A program made the position numbers and the translations under genes. From assembly GCA_900541855.1 (NCBI GenBank), contig UQLD01000003.1, positions 56,496 to 120,495 of the forward strand: DNA of 64,000 bases. The letters are read 5' to 3'. This document shows, piece by piece, positions 52,328 through 61,835 of the stretch. This stretch comes from an uncultured Collinsella sp. Its GTDB lineage: Bacteria; Actinomycetota; Coriobacteriia; Coriobacteriales; Coriobacteriaceae. A model generated the notes under the pieces. It searched no databases. It was not told where the DNA came from and worked only from the letters and a program-made list of their open reading frames with translations. Position 1 is the stretch's first letter; each line of letters begins with the position of its first letter.

Positions 52328-53187
52328 TACTTGAGCACCCAATTATCGAAAGATAGACCATAGCTTGAATACTTGTCGCAGAGATCCTTAACCGTACCGT
52401 CATCGTAGAGTGCCTTGAGCGACTCGGTCACGGCGTCGGCCGACTTGGTGTCGCCCTTCTTAAAGCCGACGGCGTAGTGCTCGCTGGACAGCGGCTCATC
52501 AAGCTGCGTATAAGCATCGGGCTTGGCGGCAAGCTGATACTGGGCAATCGAAAGGTCGCAAGCCACGGCATCGACCGCGCCGCTCTCGAGCTGCATAAAG
52601 GCCGTGTTGTACTCGCCGATGGTATCGAGCGTGGCAAACGTCGCCGCCAGATCCTTCTGGTCACCCTCGAGCACATCCTGCGCAGCGGAATCAGTCTGAG
52701 TAATCACGGTCTTGCCGGCAAGACCGTCCCAGCTCTTGATGCCCGCGTCCTTCTTGACCACCAGCACCTGCTCGTTGAGCATGTACGGCTCGGAGAACGT
52801 GTAGTCGTCCTCGCGGCCCTCCATGGTAAAGCCGTTCCAGATGCAGTTGATGGCGCCCGAATTGAGCAGCGTATCCTTGGCATCCCAGTCGATGGCCTCG
52901 TATTTGACCTCCCAGCCCTGCTTATCGGCAACAGCCTTGGCCAGATCGAGATCAAAGCCGGTGTACTCGCCATCGTCGCCCACAAAGCCGTACGGAGGAT
53001 AGGACTTATCAAAGCCCACCACGAGCTTCTTGGACTCCGCAGCGCCCTTCACATCCTTGGCCGCGGCAGAGCCAGCAGCGGAGCCCTTGCCGGCACCACC
53101 GCCGCAGCCGACAAGACCAAGGCCAAGCACCGTGGCAAACGAGCCGGCTAGACCAACAAACTGACGACGAGACATATCGGTATTCAT
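52327..53187 (-). CDS. Polar amino acid ABC transporter binding lipoprotein
   Basis: 286 residues. The signal has SRRQFVGLAG, a twin-arginine-like pair, and a lipobox GLVGC, so the protein is membrane-anchored outside. The mature part has VVGFDKSYPPYGF, YTGFDLDLAKAVA and a type II PBP fold, with family length and hinge. The substrate is not deducible with confidence. ATG 53187 has GGGGGA 5 nt upstream. The operon is controlled by the promoter at 53244-53272. Confidence 0.9.
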   Translation of the reverse strand: MNTDMSRRQFVGLAGSFATVLGLGLVGCGGGAGKGSAAGSAAAKDVKGAAESKKLVVGFDKSYPPYGFVGDDGEYTGFDLDLAKAVADKQGWEVKYEAIDWDAKDTLLNSGAINCIWNGFTMEGREDDYTFSEPYMLNEQVLVVKKDAGIKSWDGLAGKTVITQTDSAAQDVLEGDQKDLAATFATLDTIGEYNTAFMQLESGAVDAVACDLSIAQYQLAAKPDAYTQLDEPLSSEHYAVGFKKGDTKSADAVTESLKALYDDGTVKDLCDKYSSYGLSFDNWVLK

Positions 53188-53215
53188 GGTATTCCCCCTT
53201 GGTGGCACTTTAGTT

Positions 53216-53272
53216 AGGTAAAGTGAGTCATGTAACGTTCAGAATCATACACTTTACCTTGATAGAGTACAA
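53216..53272 (-). promoter_or_regulatory. Promoter with 10-bp inverted-repeat operator
   Basis: Reverse strand: -35 TTGTAC (53267-53272), 17-bp spacer, -10 TATGAT (53244-53249). The arms AGGTAAAGTG (53216-53225) and CACTTTACCT (53250-53259) are a perfect inverted repeat 24 bp apart. One arm lies inside the spacer and the other downstream, as expected for repression. The regulator is unknown. Confidence 0.7.
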
Positions 53273-53280
53273 GGGATAGG

Positions 53281-53417
53281 TTGCCCGCCGGGTGCCGGGG
53301 CAGGGGTTAAGTTTGCTGCTCTACAGTCCTGCTCACGACGGAGGCCACATTAAGTGGCCTCCTGTTCGTGCGGAACTCGCGACAAACTTAACCCCTGCCC
53401 CGGCACCCGGCGGGCAA
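53281..53417. repeat. Structured element with conserved 60-nt core, copy 2
   Basis: Perfect 35-bp arms 53281-53315 (starting TTGCCCGCCGGGTGCC) and 53383-53417 enclose 67 nt. The core 53323-53382 matches copy 1 at 10.36 kb in 53 of 60 positions, with the hairpin GGCCACATTAAGTGGCC in its middle. The arms share nothing with copy 1. It lies between the amino-acid operon and the methyltransferase gene. Confidence 0.88.
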
Positions 53418-53526
53418 ACGTCGTTGGGCTTATCACTGACATGAAATGGGCGCTTGCATATCGTCCGCTAGCTTGGCACGGTACAATGCTTTCAGATTTC
53501 AATTTGTAAATTAGTGGAGTTAATTC

Positions 53527-54975
53527 ATGGCAGAATCTCGTGCGGAGCGTAAGGCTCGTCGTGCTTTGATCGAGGCGGCTGAGGGGTCAGAGGAGAAAAA
53601 ATCTTCTCAGAAATCCAAGTCGCCTCAGGACGCGAAGGGTAAGTCGGCCAAGGGCAAGGCTAAGGCCAAGCGTCCCGGCTCTCGTCGGAGCGAGGATAAG
53701 GCATCTCAGACTCGCTCCAAGCGCCCGTATAAGAATCCGGTTCCGTCTGCGCGCAAGGCCGTTGATCCCAAGTCTCCTTGTTCGATCATGAAAGCTTGCG
53801 GTGGGTGTACGGCGCTCAATCGTCCTTATAAGAAGCAGTTGGCGACCAAGCAGGCTGCTATGGAGGAGCTTTTTGCTGCTCTTTGCGAGCACGAGGGTAT
53901 TAGCGTCGACCCCATTCGTGGTATGGGCGTCACCCTGGGCGACCCGGGTAAATATCCCGCGCCGCGTGGCTTTCGTCATAAGGCTGCCACTCCCTTTGCT
54001 CCCGGTAAGGAGGGCGCCGTCCGTTGCGGTTTCTTTGAGCGCGGCACGCACAAGATCGTTGCCGTACCCGAATGCCCCATCGAGGCACCGGGCGCCCGTC
54101 AGATTCTCAACGGCATCGCACGCGAAGCTGAGCGGCTGCATATTCCCGCCTTTAATGAGGACAAGCATCTTGGTTTGCTTCGCTATGCCGTCGTCCGCTG
54201 CGGCTGGCGTACCGACCAGATTATGGTCACGCTCGTGACCGCTCAGCGCGACTTGCCGCATGCGCAGGAGTTCTTTGAGGCTGTCGCCGCACTCGATCCG
54301 CATATCGTCACCGTTGCCCAAAACATCAACGGACGCCCCGGCAACGCCATCCTCGGCGAGGAAACCCGCATCGTGTATGGCGCCGAATGCATGCGCGACC
54401 AGCTACTCAGCTGTGAGTTCGATATCTCCCCCACCGCGTTCTACCAGACCAACCCGCAACAGACCGAGCTGCTCTATCAGCTCGCTATCGACGGCATGGA
54501 TTTGCACCAGGGCGATGTGCTCATGGATGCCTACTGTGGCAGCGGTACCATCGGTCTTTGCGCAGCTAAAGATGCCCAGAACAAGGGTATCGGCATTATG
54601 CTGCTCGGCGTGGAGCGCAACCCGGCGGGCATTGCCGACGCACGTCGCAATGCCGAGCTCAACGGCCTCACCCGCAGCGCTTGGTTTATGGTCGACGACG
54701 CCACCGATTACATCCTGGATGCCGCCGATAACAACGAGCGGGTCGATGTCCTTTCCATCGATCCGCCGCGCGCCGGCTCCACGCCCGAGTTCCTCGAAGC
54801 TGCCTGCGCGCTTAAGCCGCGCCGCATCACCTATATCAGCTGCAACCCCGTAACTCAAGAGCGCGACCTGCATCAGCTCCTCGACGGAGGCTATTGCCTG
54901 CTCAAGATCACGCCCGTCGACATGTTCCCTCACACCGACCACACCGAAACCGTAGCGGTCCTCGAACGCCGCTAA
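53527..54975 (+). CDS. rlmD: 23S rRNA (uracil-C5)-methyltransferase, TrmA/RlmD family
   Basis: 482 residues. A Lys/Arg/Ser-rich N-terminal tail of about 80 residues precedes the iron-sulfur cysteines CSIMKACGGC. The SAM loop follows at MDAYCGSGTIGLCA, then DPPRAGSTPEF and the catalytic nucleophile Cys in YISCNPVTQERDL. It should methylate U1939 (and perhaps U747) of 23S rRNA. The first 130 codons use more T-ending codons than the rest, which may reflect local drift. GGAG lies 7 nt before ATG 53527. Close relatives RlmC/RlmCD cannot be separated by reading. Confidence 0.85.
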   Translation: MAESRAERKARRALIEAAEGSEEKKSSQKSKSPQDAKGKSAKGKAKAKRPGSRRSEDKASQTRSKRPYKNPVPSARKAVDPKSPCSIMKACGGCTALNRPYKKQLATKQAAMEELFAALCEHEGISVDPIRGMGVTLGDPGKYPAPRGFRHKAATPFAPGKEGAVRCGFFERGTHKIVAVPECPIEAPGARQILNGIAREAERLHIPAFNEDKHLGLLRYAVVRCGWRTDQIMVTLVTAQRDLPHAQEFFEAVAALDPHIVTVAQNINGRPGNAILGEETRIVYGAECMRDQLLSCEFDISPTAFYQTNPQQTELLYQLAIDGMDLHQGDVLMDAYCGSGTIGLCAAKDAQNKGIGIMLLGVERNPAGIADARRNAELNGLTRSAWFMVDDATDYILDAADNNERVDVLSIDPPRAGSTPEFLEAACALKPRRITYISCNPVTQERDLHQLLDGGYCLLKITPVDMFPHTDHTETVAVLERR

Positions 54976-55003
54976 CCAACCTCAGTAGATTTTTGGGACA
55001 AGA

Positions 55004-55033
55004 AAGGGGGCGACCCGCCTGGGCCGCCCCCTT
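55004..55033. terminator. Terminator between rlmD and the PHP gene
   Basis: 9-bp arms AAGGGGGCG and CGCCCCCTT with inner pairing, in the 66-bp gap between convergent genes. Confidence 0.75.
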
Positions 55034-55041
55034 CGCTTGGT

Positions 55042-55875
55042 TTATAAACTCCGCCACATCCCATTGCGCAGATCGCACACGCCGGCTGCCGCCATCTCGC
55101 GCAGCAGCGTCTCGCGGTCGCGCGTCACGATCAAATCCAGCGGGAAGTGAATCTCGTCGAGCATCTTGCGCGCGTGATCGAGCTTGCCAATGGCCATGCC
55201 AATGTGGGCATCGGTTGACACGCCAATGCCCACGCCCAGCTCGGCGCAGCGCTCGGCGATCTTGCGGCATACGGCCCAATGCTCAGTGTCGACACCGTGT
55301 TCAAGACTATGGTTGTTGATCTCGATAATCTTGTGCTTGGCCTTAGCTGCCAACAGCACCTCGTCGATATCGAACGGCACGCCCGAACGCCCCGTGTGAC
55401 CCAGCATGAACACCTTGGGGTGCTCCAGGGCATTGATATACATCTCGGTCGTCTGGGCCAGCGTCGCGCCTTCGGCAAACTGCGGGTTATGCACGCTTGC
55501 CACCAAATAATCCAAATTACGCGTCACCAAATCGAACAGCGAATGCTCACGACTATACGGATCGCCGGCGATATCGAGCGAAACGGGAATGTCTTCGCCA
55601 AACAAGCTGCCGTCCAGCGAAACGATATCAGCCTCGGCACCACGCAGCACCAGCACGCCGCTCCAAATGCGCGGCCAGATATCCTGGTTAATAAAGAATT
55701 GGAAACTGCGCAGGTCATTGGGACAAGGCGTAACCATCGAGCTTAAATGATCGGCGGAACCGAGCACCTGAAGGCCGCGCTCCGCCGCCCAATAGATGTT
55801 CTCCTCGATGGTTGAGTACGCATGCGCAGAGAACATCGTATGAGTATGAATATCACAAGAAAGAAGGTAGGGCAT
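55042..55875 (-). CDS. PHP-domain phosphoesterase (YcdX type)
   Basis: 277 residues. PHP metal motifs: CDIHTHTMFSAHA, GSADHLSSM, EADIVS, SVHNPQF, LGHTGRSG and STDAHIGM, covering all four PHP boxes. YcdX-like proteins are trinuclear-zinc phosphatases with alkaline phosphatase activity in vitro. ATG 55875 has AAGGAG 5 nt upstream. Monocistronic. Confidence 0.88.
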   Translation of the reverse strand: MPYLLSCDIHTHTMFSAHAYSTIEENIYWAAERGLQVLGSADHLSSMVTPCPNDLRSFQFFINQDIWPRIWSGVLVLRGAEADIVSLDGSLFGEDIPVSLDIAGDPYSREHSLFDLVTRNLDYLVASVHNPQFAEGATLAQTTEMYINALEHPKVFMLGHTGRSGVPFDIDEVLLAAKAKHKIIEINNHSLEHGVDTEHWAVCRKIAERCAELGVGIGVSTDAHIGMAIGKLDHARKMLDEIHFPLDLIVTRDRETLLREMAAAGVCDLRNGMWRSL

Positions 55876-56040
55876 CGGGTCTCCTTGTCCAGTATGGCCG
55901 TCGCGTATATTCATTGTACGCATAGCTTTCGGCAGTCGTAAAACTGCTTCATCCCAATCACACAACGGCATAGACAACGGGGTCCGGCTTAACACCAAAC
56001 CCCGTTTCACGTAAAACATTGTAGGCAGAGCGCTTTACTT

Positions 56041-57225
56041 TTAACGATACTCGTCCGCCAACTGTTTCCAAGCGGGTAGCGAATTGACAATCGTTTCGTA
56101 GCTCACGCAATAGCCCAGGCGGAACCAACCCGGCATACCAAAGCTGTCCGAGGGAACCGCAAGCAACTCATACTTCTTTGCGCGCTCGCAAAACGCATTC
56201 GCATCGGGCTCGAGTGCCTTCACCCACAGGTAGAAAGCACCGTCCGGCTCAACATAGGTATAGCCGTAGTCCGTCAAAGCATCGGTGAGCGCCGTGCGGT
56301 TGCGGGCATAGGCCCCGACATCACTCGGCTCATCGATGCAATCGATGATCACGCGCTGGAAGAGTGCCGGTGCGCATACAAAACCCAGCGTACGGGCAGC
56401 GCCCGCAACAGCCGGCATCAGACGGGCAGCCTGCGGATTGGTGTTGGGAACCAAGATCCACCCCACGCGCTCACCCGGCAGCGACAGCGACTTGGAATAC
56501 GAGTAGCACACGATGGTGTGCTCGTAGATCGAGGGCACCCAAGGCACCTCGGCACCGTACACGATCTCGCGGTACGGCTCATCCGAGATGAGCATAATCG
56601 GATTCTCGGGATCGCGCTGAGCGTTGGCCTCGCGCAGAACATTGGCCAGTCGCGTCAGCGTGTTGCGTGTATATACGGCACCAGTCGGATTGTTGGGCGA
56701 GTCGATGATGACGGCAGTCGTCTTATCGGTAATCGCCTTGAGCACGTTGTCCACGCTCAGCTGGAACGTATCTTCATCGGCGAGCGCCTCAACACACGCA
56801 CAGCCGGCCTTCTCAATCCAAACGCGATACTCCGGAAAGTACGGGGCGATAACAATAACCTCGTCGCCCGGGTTCGTAACGGCGTTGAGCGTGCAGGTGA
56901 GCGAAGCCGCGGCACCCACCGTCATAAAGACGTCCTTACCCTCATAGTTCGTTCCAAAGCGGCGGTTGAGCGATTCGGCGACGGCTGCTCGACATTGCGG
57001 CAGGCCCGGAGCGGGGGTGTAGCCGTGCAACTGGTCACTCGGCAGCTCCAGGGCCTTCTTAATCGACTCAGCCACAGCAGCGGGCGCCGGAACGCTCGGA
57101 TTGCCCAGCGAAAAATCGAATACGTTTTCCGCACCGATCTGCACCTTGCGCTCAAGGCCATAGCTAAAAATCTCACGGATGATGGAGCTTTCCGCGCCGC
57201 GAGCATACATAGTTTCGCTGATCAT
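56041..57225 (-). CDS. PLP-dependent class I aminotransferase
   Basis: 394 residues, fold type I. PLP Lys lies in YSYSKSLSLPGERVG; NNPTGAVY, SDEPYREIVYG and a C-terminal WFRLGYCVS (Arg for substrate carboxylate) complete the site. It resembles aspartate/aromatic or pyridoxal-phosphate aminotransferases of gut actinobacteria; the substrate cannot be read. ATG 57225 has AAAGGGG 5 nt upstream, with hairpin 11 about 60 bp beyond. Confidence 0.85.
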   Translation of the reverse strand: MISETMYARGAESSIIREIFSYGLERKVQIGAENVFDFSLGNPSVPAPAAVAESIKKALELPSDQLHGYTPAPGLPQCRAAVAESLNRRFGTNYEGKDVFMTVGAAASLTCTLNAVTNPGDEVIVIAPYFPEYRVWIEKAGCACVEALADEDTFQLSVDNVLKAITDKTTAVIIDSPNNPTGAVYTRNTLTRLANVLREANAQRDPENPIMLISDEPYREIVYGAEVPWVPSIYEHTIVCYSYSKSLSLPGERVGWILVPNTNPQAARLMPAVAGAARTLGFVCAPALFQRVIIDCIDEPSDVGAYARNRTALTDALTDYGYTYVEPDGAFYLWVKALEPDANAFCERAKKYELLAVPSDSFGMPGWFRLGYCVSYETIVNSLPAWKQLADEYR

Positions 57226-57286
57226 CTGTTCCCCTTTCGCATAGGCGCTATTGTACGCTTTAGTTGAGCAAAGTGCCGCAGCAATG

Positions 57287-57344
57287 TTGATTGGGGACAG
57301 ACTTAAATGCGTGAAAACGCTCATTTAAGTCTGTCCCCAATCAA
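57287..57344. repeat. GGGACAG-family hairpin 11, perfect 23-bp stem
   Basis: Arms TTGATTGGGGACAGACTTAA.. (57287-57309) and its complement (57322-57344) with loop CGTGAAAACGCT. GGGGACAG sits in the stem rather than the loop. It lies between ftsH and the aminotransferase. Confidence 0.85.
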
Positions 57345-57371
57345 AAGACGGCCCCATATCGCTCAAAAGAA

Positions 57372-57403
57372 AAAGCCTCCGCAGGTTTCCCCGCGGAGGC
57401 TTT
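57372..57403 (-). terminator. Terminator of ftsH
   Basis: Perfect 11-bp arms AAAGCCTCCGC and GCGGAGGCTTT. A T-run follows in the reverse sense. Confidence 0.85.
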
Positions 57404-57414
57404 CGCCACAAAGA

Positions 57415-59550
57415 CTATTTGTCGGCGTCGGTGTCGGCATCGACGACGGCATGGTCATCGTCAGCATCATCGGATGCGGCTTCGGCATCCTCCTGCATGG
57501 CCGCCTGCGCAAAGGCCGCGGCATCAGCCGCCAGCTCCTCCTCGCTCATGCGAGGCACGCGCTTCTTGGTCGGCATGCCGGCCGCCTTGGCATTGCGCTC
57601 CTCCTTGGCCGCCAGGATATCGCCCTCGCGCTCAAGGTAGGCATTCCACTCGTTGTCGAGCAGGGCGTTCACGGCGTCACCTTCGACGGTCTCGCGCTCA
57701 AGCAGCACCTTCGCCATCAGATCGAGCTGATCGCGACGGGCGTCCAGGATCTCAACCGCACGACGATGGGCCTCACGCATGATGCGCTGAACCTCGATAT
57801 CGATGCGGCGCGCCGTCTCCTCGGAGTAATCCTGATGATCGGCGTAATCGCGACCGAGGAACACCTGATGTTGCGCCTCGCCAAACACTTGCGTGCCCAG
57901 CTCCTCGCTCATGCCCAGGCGCGTGACCATCTCGCGCGCCATCTTGGTTGCGCGCTCCAGATCGTTGCTCGCACCCGACGTAATGTCATCGCACATGAGC
58001 TCCTCGGCAACGCGACCGCCCAAGAACACGGCGAGCTCGTCGAGCATCTCGTTCTTGGTCTTGAGGAAGTGGTCCTCCTGCGGAAGCTGCAGCGTGTAGC
58101 CCAGCGCCTGACCGCGGCTGACGATCGAGATCTTGTGGACCGGATCGGAGTGCTCCAGGATGTGGCCCACCAGGGCGTGACCGCTCTCGTGGTAGGCAAT
58201 CGTGGTGCGCTCGGCCTCGGTCATCACGCGACCCTTGCGCTGCGGTCCGGCAATCACGCGCTCCATCGATTCCTCGACCTCGTCCATCGAGATCACGGAA
58301 CGATGACGGCGAGCGGCCAGCAGCGCAGACTCGTTGAGCAGGTTTGCCAGATCGGCACCAGTAAAGCCAACGGTCATCTGGGCGAGCTTCTCAAACTTAA
58401 CGTCCTCGTCCATCGGCTTGTTCTCGGCATGCACGCGCAAGATCTGCTCGCGGCCCTTCACATCCGGACGGTCGACCGTAACCTGGCGGTCAAAACGGCC
58501 GGGACGCAGCAATGCCGGATCCAGGATGTCAGGACGGTTGGTGGCGGCGATCAGGATGACCGACTCGCTTTCCTCAAAGCCGTCCATCTCGACCAGCAGC
58601 TGGTTGAGCGTCTGCTCGCGCTCGTCGTGACCGCCGCCCAAGCCAGCTCCGCGCTGACGTCCCACGGCGTCGATCTCATCGATGAAGATGATCGACGGGG
58701 CCTGGGACTTGGCCTCCTTAAAGAGGTCACGCACACGGCTGGCGCCGACACCTACGAACATCTCGACAAAGTCGGAACCCGAGATGCTAAAGAACGGCAC
58801 GCCCGCCTCGCCGGCAACGGCCTTGGCCAGCAGCGTTTTACCGGTGCCCGGAGGGCCAACCAGCAACACGCCACGCGGGATCTTGGCGCCCAGCTTGCGA
58901 TAGCGATCCGGATCGCTCAAAAAGTCACGGATCTCCTCGAGCTCCTCGACTGCCTCGTCCACGCCGGCAACGTCTTCAAACTTGACCTTGGGGCGTGTGG
59001 CCTCGTTGGTCTTGGCGTTGGTCTTGCCAAACTGCATGTTCCTGTTGTTGGCGCCCATCATCTGGCGCATAAAGTAGAACATGATGGCGATAAGGGCGAT
59101 CGTCGGAAGCACACTCATCGCCAAGTCGCCCCAAAAATCGGGATCGTTGGTGTTGACGATGTACTTGGTATCGGGGTGCTCCGCCATGAGCTCGGCAAGC
59201 GAATCGGAGCCGACATAGGTCGAGGAGAAGCTCTTGAGCTCGCTCGTATCGCCCTTGTCCTTCTTCGTCTTCCAGTAATGACCCGTCACGCTTCCGTCTT
59301 GAACCGTATAGGTCAGATCTTCGACGCGATCCTGCTTGATGGCGCTCACCATCTCGCTCGTCGCGAGCTTAACGGTATTGCTGGAGCTGGCAAAGCCGGA
59401 GCCCATGTTAAAGAAGGCGTAACCCAGAAGCGCGCAAGCCAAAATAAAATACAGCCAGCCCGTACGCGTGGGCTTCTTGCCTCCGGGCATCCCCGGGATC
59501 TTAGGCTCCCGGGGAGTCTGGGAATTGTTATCGTTACGGTCGTCGGGCAT
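57415..59550 (-). CDS. ftsH: ATP-dependent zinc metalloprotease FtsH
   Basis: 711 residues. Two N-terminal membrane helices (about 32-50 and 145-165) flank an extracytoplasmic domain. The AAA domain has Walker A GPPGTGKT, Walker B IIFIDEID and the pore FVGVGASRVRD. The zinc site HESGH (in AYHESGHALVGH) lies in the M41 protease domain. The C-terminus is an acidic Asp/Ala tail. It degrades misfolded and regulated membrane proteins. It is one base downstream of hpt and in the conserved tilS-hpt-ftsH order. Confidence 0.97.
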   Translation of the reverse strand: MPDDRNDNNSQTPREPKIPGMPGGKKPTRTGWLYFILACALLGYAFFNMGSGFASSSNTVKLATSEMVSAIKQDRVEDLTYTVQDGSVTGHYWKTKKDKGDTSELKSFSSTYVGSDSLAELMAEHPDTKYIVNTNDPDFWGDLAMSVLPTIALIAIMFYFMRQMMGANNRNMQFGKTNAKTNEATRPKVKFEDVAGVDEAVEELEEIRDFLSDPDRYRKLGAKIPRGVLLVGPPGTGKTLLAKAVAGEAGVPFFSISGSDFVEMFVGVGASRVRDLFKEAKSQAPSIIFIDEIDAVGRQRGAGLGGGHDEREQTLNQLLVEMDGFEESESVILIAATNRPDILDPALLRPGRFDRQVTVDRPDVKGREQILRVHAENKPMDEDVKFEKLAQMTVGFTGADLANLLNESALLAARRHRSVISMDEVEESMERVIAGPQRKGRVMTEAERTTIAYHESGHALVGHILEHSDPVHKISIVSRGQALGYTLQLPQEDHFLKTKNEMLDELAVFLGGRVAEELMCDDITSGASNDLERATKMAREMVTRLGMSEELGTQVFGEAQHQVFLGRDYADHQDYSEETARRIDIEVQRIMREAHRRAVEILDARRDQLDLMAKVLLERETVEGDAVNALLDNEWNAYLEREGDILAAKEERNAKAAGMPTKKRVPRMSEEELAADAAAFAQAAMQEDAEAASDDADDDHAVVDADTDADK

Positions 59551-59551
59551 C

Positions 59552-60100
59552 TTACGAATAAACCTCCGGTTTCAAAATGCCCAGATACGGAAGGTTACGA
59601 TAGCGCTCGGCATAGTCGAGGCCGTAGCCCACCACAAAGGCATCGGGGCAATGGGTTCCAACATACTTGGGCGTGATGGCCGAGACGCGGTCCTCAACGT
59701 CCTTCCACAGGAAGGCAGCGACCTCCAGCGAAGCGGGCTTGCGGCTCTCGAGGTTCTTCATCAGGTACTTGAGGGTCAGGCCCGAGTCCAGAATGTCCTC
59801 GACGATCAGCACGTCGCGACCACGGATGTCGATATCCAGATCCTTAATGATACGCACGATGCCCGAAGACTTCACACCGTCGCCATAGCTCGAAACAGCC
59901 ATGAAATCGATGTTGGTCGGTAGCTCAATCTTGCGCATCAGGTCGCCCATAAAGACAACGGCACCGCGCAGAACCGCAATCAGCACCAGATCCTTACCCG
60001 CGTAGTCGCGAGTGATCTCCTCGCCCAGGCGAGAAACGATGCCGTCGATATCCTCCTGCGTAAACAGAACCTTCTCGATATCCGGATGTTGAGAAGCCAT
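59552..60100 (-). CDS. hpt: Hypoxanthine phosphoribosyltransferase
   Basis: 182 residues. PRPP motif VLIVEDILDSGLTLKYL, and LRGAVVFMGDLMRKI and VGYGLDYAERYRNLPYLG. It converts hypoxanthine and PRPP to IMP for purine salvage. ftsH follows with a one-base gap, and tilS precedes it by 148 bp. This trio is conserved across Gram-positive genomes. Confidence 0.96.
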   Translation of the reverse strand: MASQHPDIEKVLFTQEDIDGIVSRLGEEITRDYAGKDLVLIAVLRGAVVFMGDLMRKIELPTNIDFMAVSSYGDGVKSSGIVRIIKDLDIDIRGRDVLIVEDILDSGLTLKYLMKNLESRKPASLEVAAFLWKDVEDRVSAITPKYVGTHCPDAFVVGYGLDYAERYRNLPYLGILKPEVYS

Positions 60101-60248
60101 GACAACCCTTTCTTGTGCTTAATCGCCCACACACCGCCGTATGGACGCGAACTACACATTCTAGCAGCGCACGGAGTATATTTTCCAGCCCGCGCACCAT
60201 CAGCGCGGGAATACCGTCAACGCCGCACAGAATAGCTGGCGTAGGACG

Positions 60249-61787
60249 CTATTCCGCATCGACCACACGAAGCAGATATGCCACGCGCGTTGCGGCCGTG
60301 CACTTAAAACGCTCGTCCGCGCGAACTCCGGCGACCCACACCACGGCACCTCCCGGCGCCGTCCTCACCATGGGCACGCCGGCGCGCTCGGAAACGGGAA
60401 TGCGAGCCTCGCCTAGCAAGTCGGATACTTTCTTGCTTCGGCCACTCATCCCTAACGGGCACATCACGTCTCCCGGTGCGGGACCGTCCACCCACAGGCG
60501 TGCCAATCGCGCCTCGACAGGGATCTTGCCACGCGAGCCCGCCAGGATCCGCTCACTATCGCTGTCGGCAAAACCCAAGGCAGCCGCGTCTACCAAAGCT
60601 GTCACTTCCCCGGCAGCCGCAAGCTCACGGGCGCGACGCACGATATCGCATCCCGGCTCAACGGTCATCGGTTCTGTGACCAGTATACGTCCCCCGCCCA
60701 ACGGCAAACGACCGGGTACGGTAACCCAGTCCGCGACCAGGCCCTCGCGAGCCGCCGGCGCCTTAAACGCCAGCATGCCAAACTCAATGCGTGCGTCAAT
60801 CCCCGCCGGAAGCGTGACCGAGCCGGCACCCTCGGCAACGCAGGAAAGGACTCGCTCCACATGTCGCATCTCTGGACGAGCGCCCGGATCGATGCGTTTG
60901 ATCGCCAGTCGCACGATGCGCCGCGCGATTACCACCTCGGCCGCAGCAAGGCGTCTGGCATCGAGCACTAGCGCGCCCGCCGCCTCCTTGCGCAGGCAGC
61001 TTCGAAACGCCTGTGCCGACAGCTGGGATAGAAACGCATCTTCGTCACCCAAGATCTCACAGGCGGCGCCAATCGTCTTGCACACGCTCGCATTACGCTG
61101 TGCCACCACTGGCATTACCCGATGGCGCACGTAGTTTCGCAGATACGAGATATCCTCATTGCTCTCGTCTTCACGCCACGGCTGACCATGTACCTGTAGA
61201 TAGCCCACGAGCTCGCCATGAGTTAGGTCGAGCAAGGGACGCACCACGATATTCCTCCGGCGAGGAATGCTCGATAGACCAGCGGGCCCCGAACCCTTAA
61301 TCGCGTTCATCAAAAACGTTTCCGCGCGATCCGAAGACGTGTGCGCGGTGCAGATACGAGCCGCCGTTCGCGGTGCCCCCGTCTGGGCGCAGAGTTCGCG
61401 AACATACCTCCGCGCCGCGGCATAGCGCACCTCGCGGGCCGCGGCCTCAATATTGCCCGACTCCCCATCAAAATAAGCGTGCTCCACACACAGCGGTAAA
61501 CCATATTGCGCGCAGAGCTCACGCACAAAGGCCTCGTCGCCATCGGACGCCTTGCCGCGCAGATGATGGTTTACATGCAGCACATGCAGGCGCTCGCGAG
61601 CAATGGGGGCAACACCGCGTCCGTCTTGGATATCCAGCTTTGATGTGCACGCCATAAGAAGCAGTGCCGTCGAGTCCGCGCCGCCTGATACCATGAGCAC
61701 GACAGGAGCTGCCTGCTGCCTCGTCCGGGTCTCATCGACTGCCCCAGGCACGGCATGGTGTCCGTAATGCTGTGATACCGTTGGCAT
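60249..61787 (-). CDS. tilS: tRNA(Ile)-lysidine synthase
   Basis: 512 residues. PP-loop VSGGADSTALLLM, then HVNHHLRG, ...EDISYLRNYVRHRVMP and a C-terminal TilS substrate domain. It adds lysine to cytidine-34 of tRNA-Ile(CAU) so that it reads AUA. The start is ATG 61787 with AAAGGAGG 6 nt upstream. It is divergent from the metallo-beta-lactamase gene, with 48 bp between the start codons. Confidence 0.94.
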   Translation of the reverse strand: MPTVSQHYGHHAVPGAVDETRTRQQAAPVVLMVSGGADSTALLLMACTSKLDIQDGRGVAPIARERLHVLHVNHHLRGKASDGDEAFVRELCAQYGLPLCVEHAYFDGESGNIEAAAREVRYAAARRYVRELCAQTGAPRTAARICTAHTSSDRAETFLMNAIKGSGPAGLSSIPRRRNIVVRPLLDLTHGELVGYLQVHGQPWREDESNEDISYLRNYVRHRVMPVVAQRNASVCKTIGAACEILGDEDAFLSQLSAQAFRSCLRKEAAGALVLDARRLAAAEVVIARRIVRLAIKRIDPGARPEMRHVERVLSCVAEGAGSVTLPAGIDARIEFGMLAFKAPAAREGLVADWVTVPGRLPLGGGRILVTEPMTVEPGCDIVRRARELAAAGEVTALVDAAALGFADSDSERILAGSRGKIPVEARLARLWVDGPAPGDVMCPLGMSGRSKKVSDLLGEARIPVSERAGVPMVRTAPGGAVVWVAGVRADERFKCTAATRVAYLLRVVDAE

Positions 61788-61835
61788 TCGCTTCCTCCTT
61801 TATTCGTCCGCACCCATTGTATCCTTTGGAATCTT

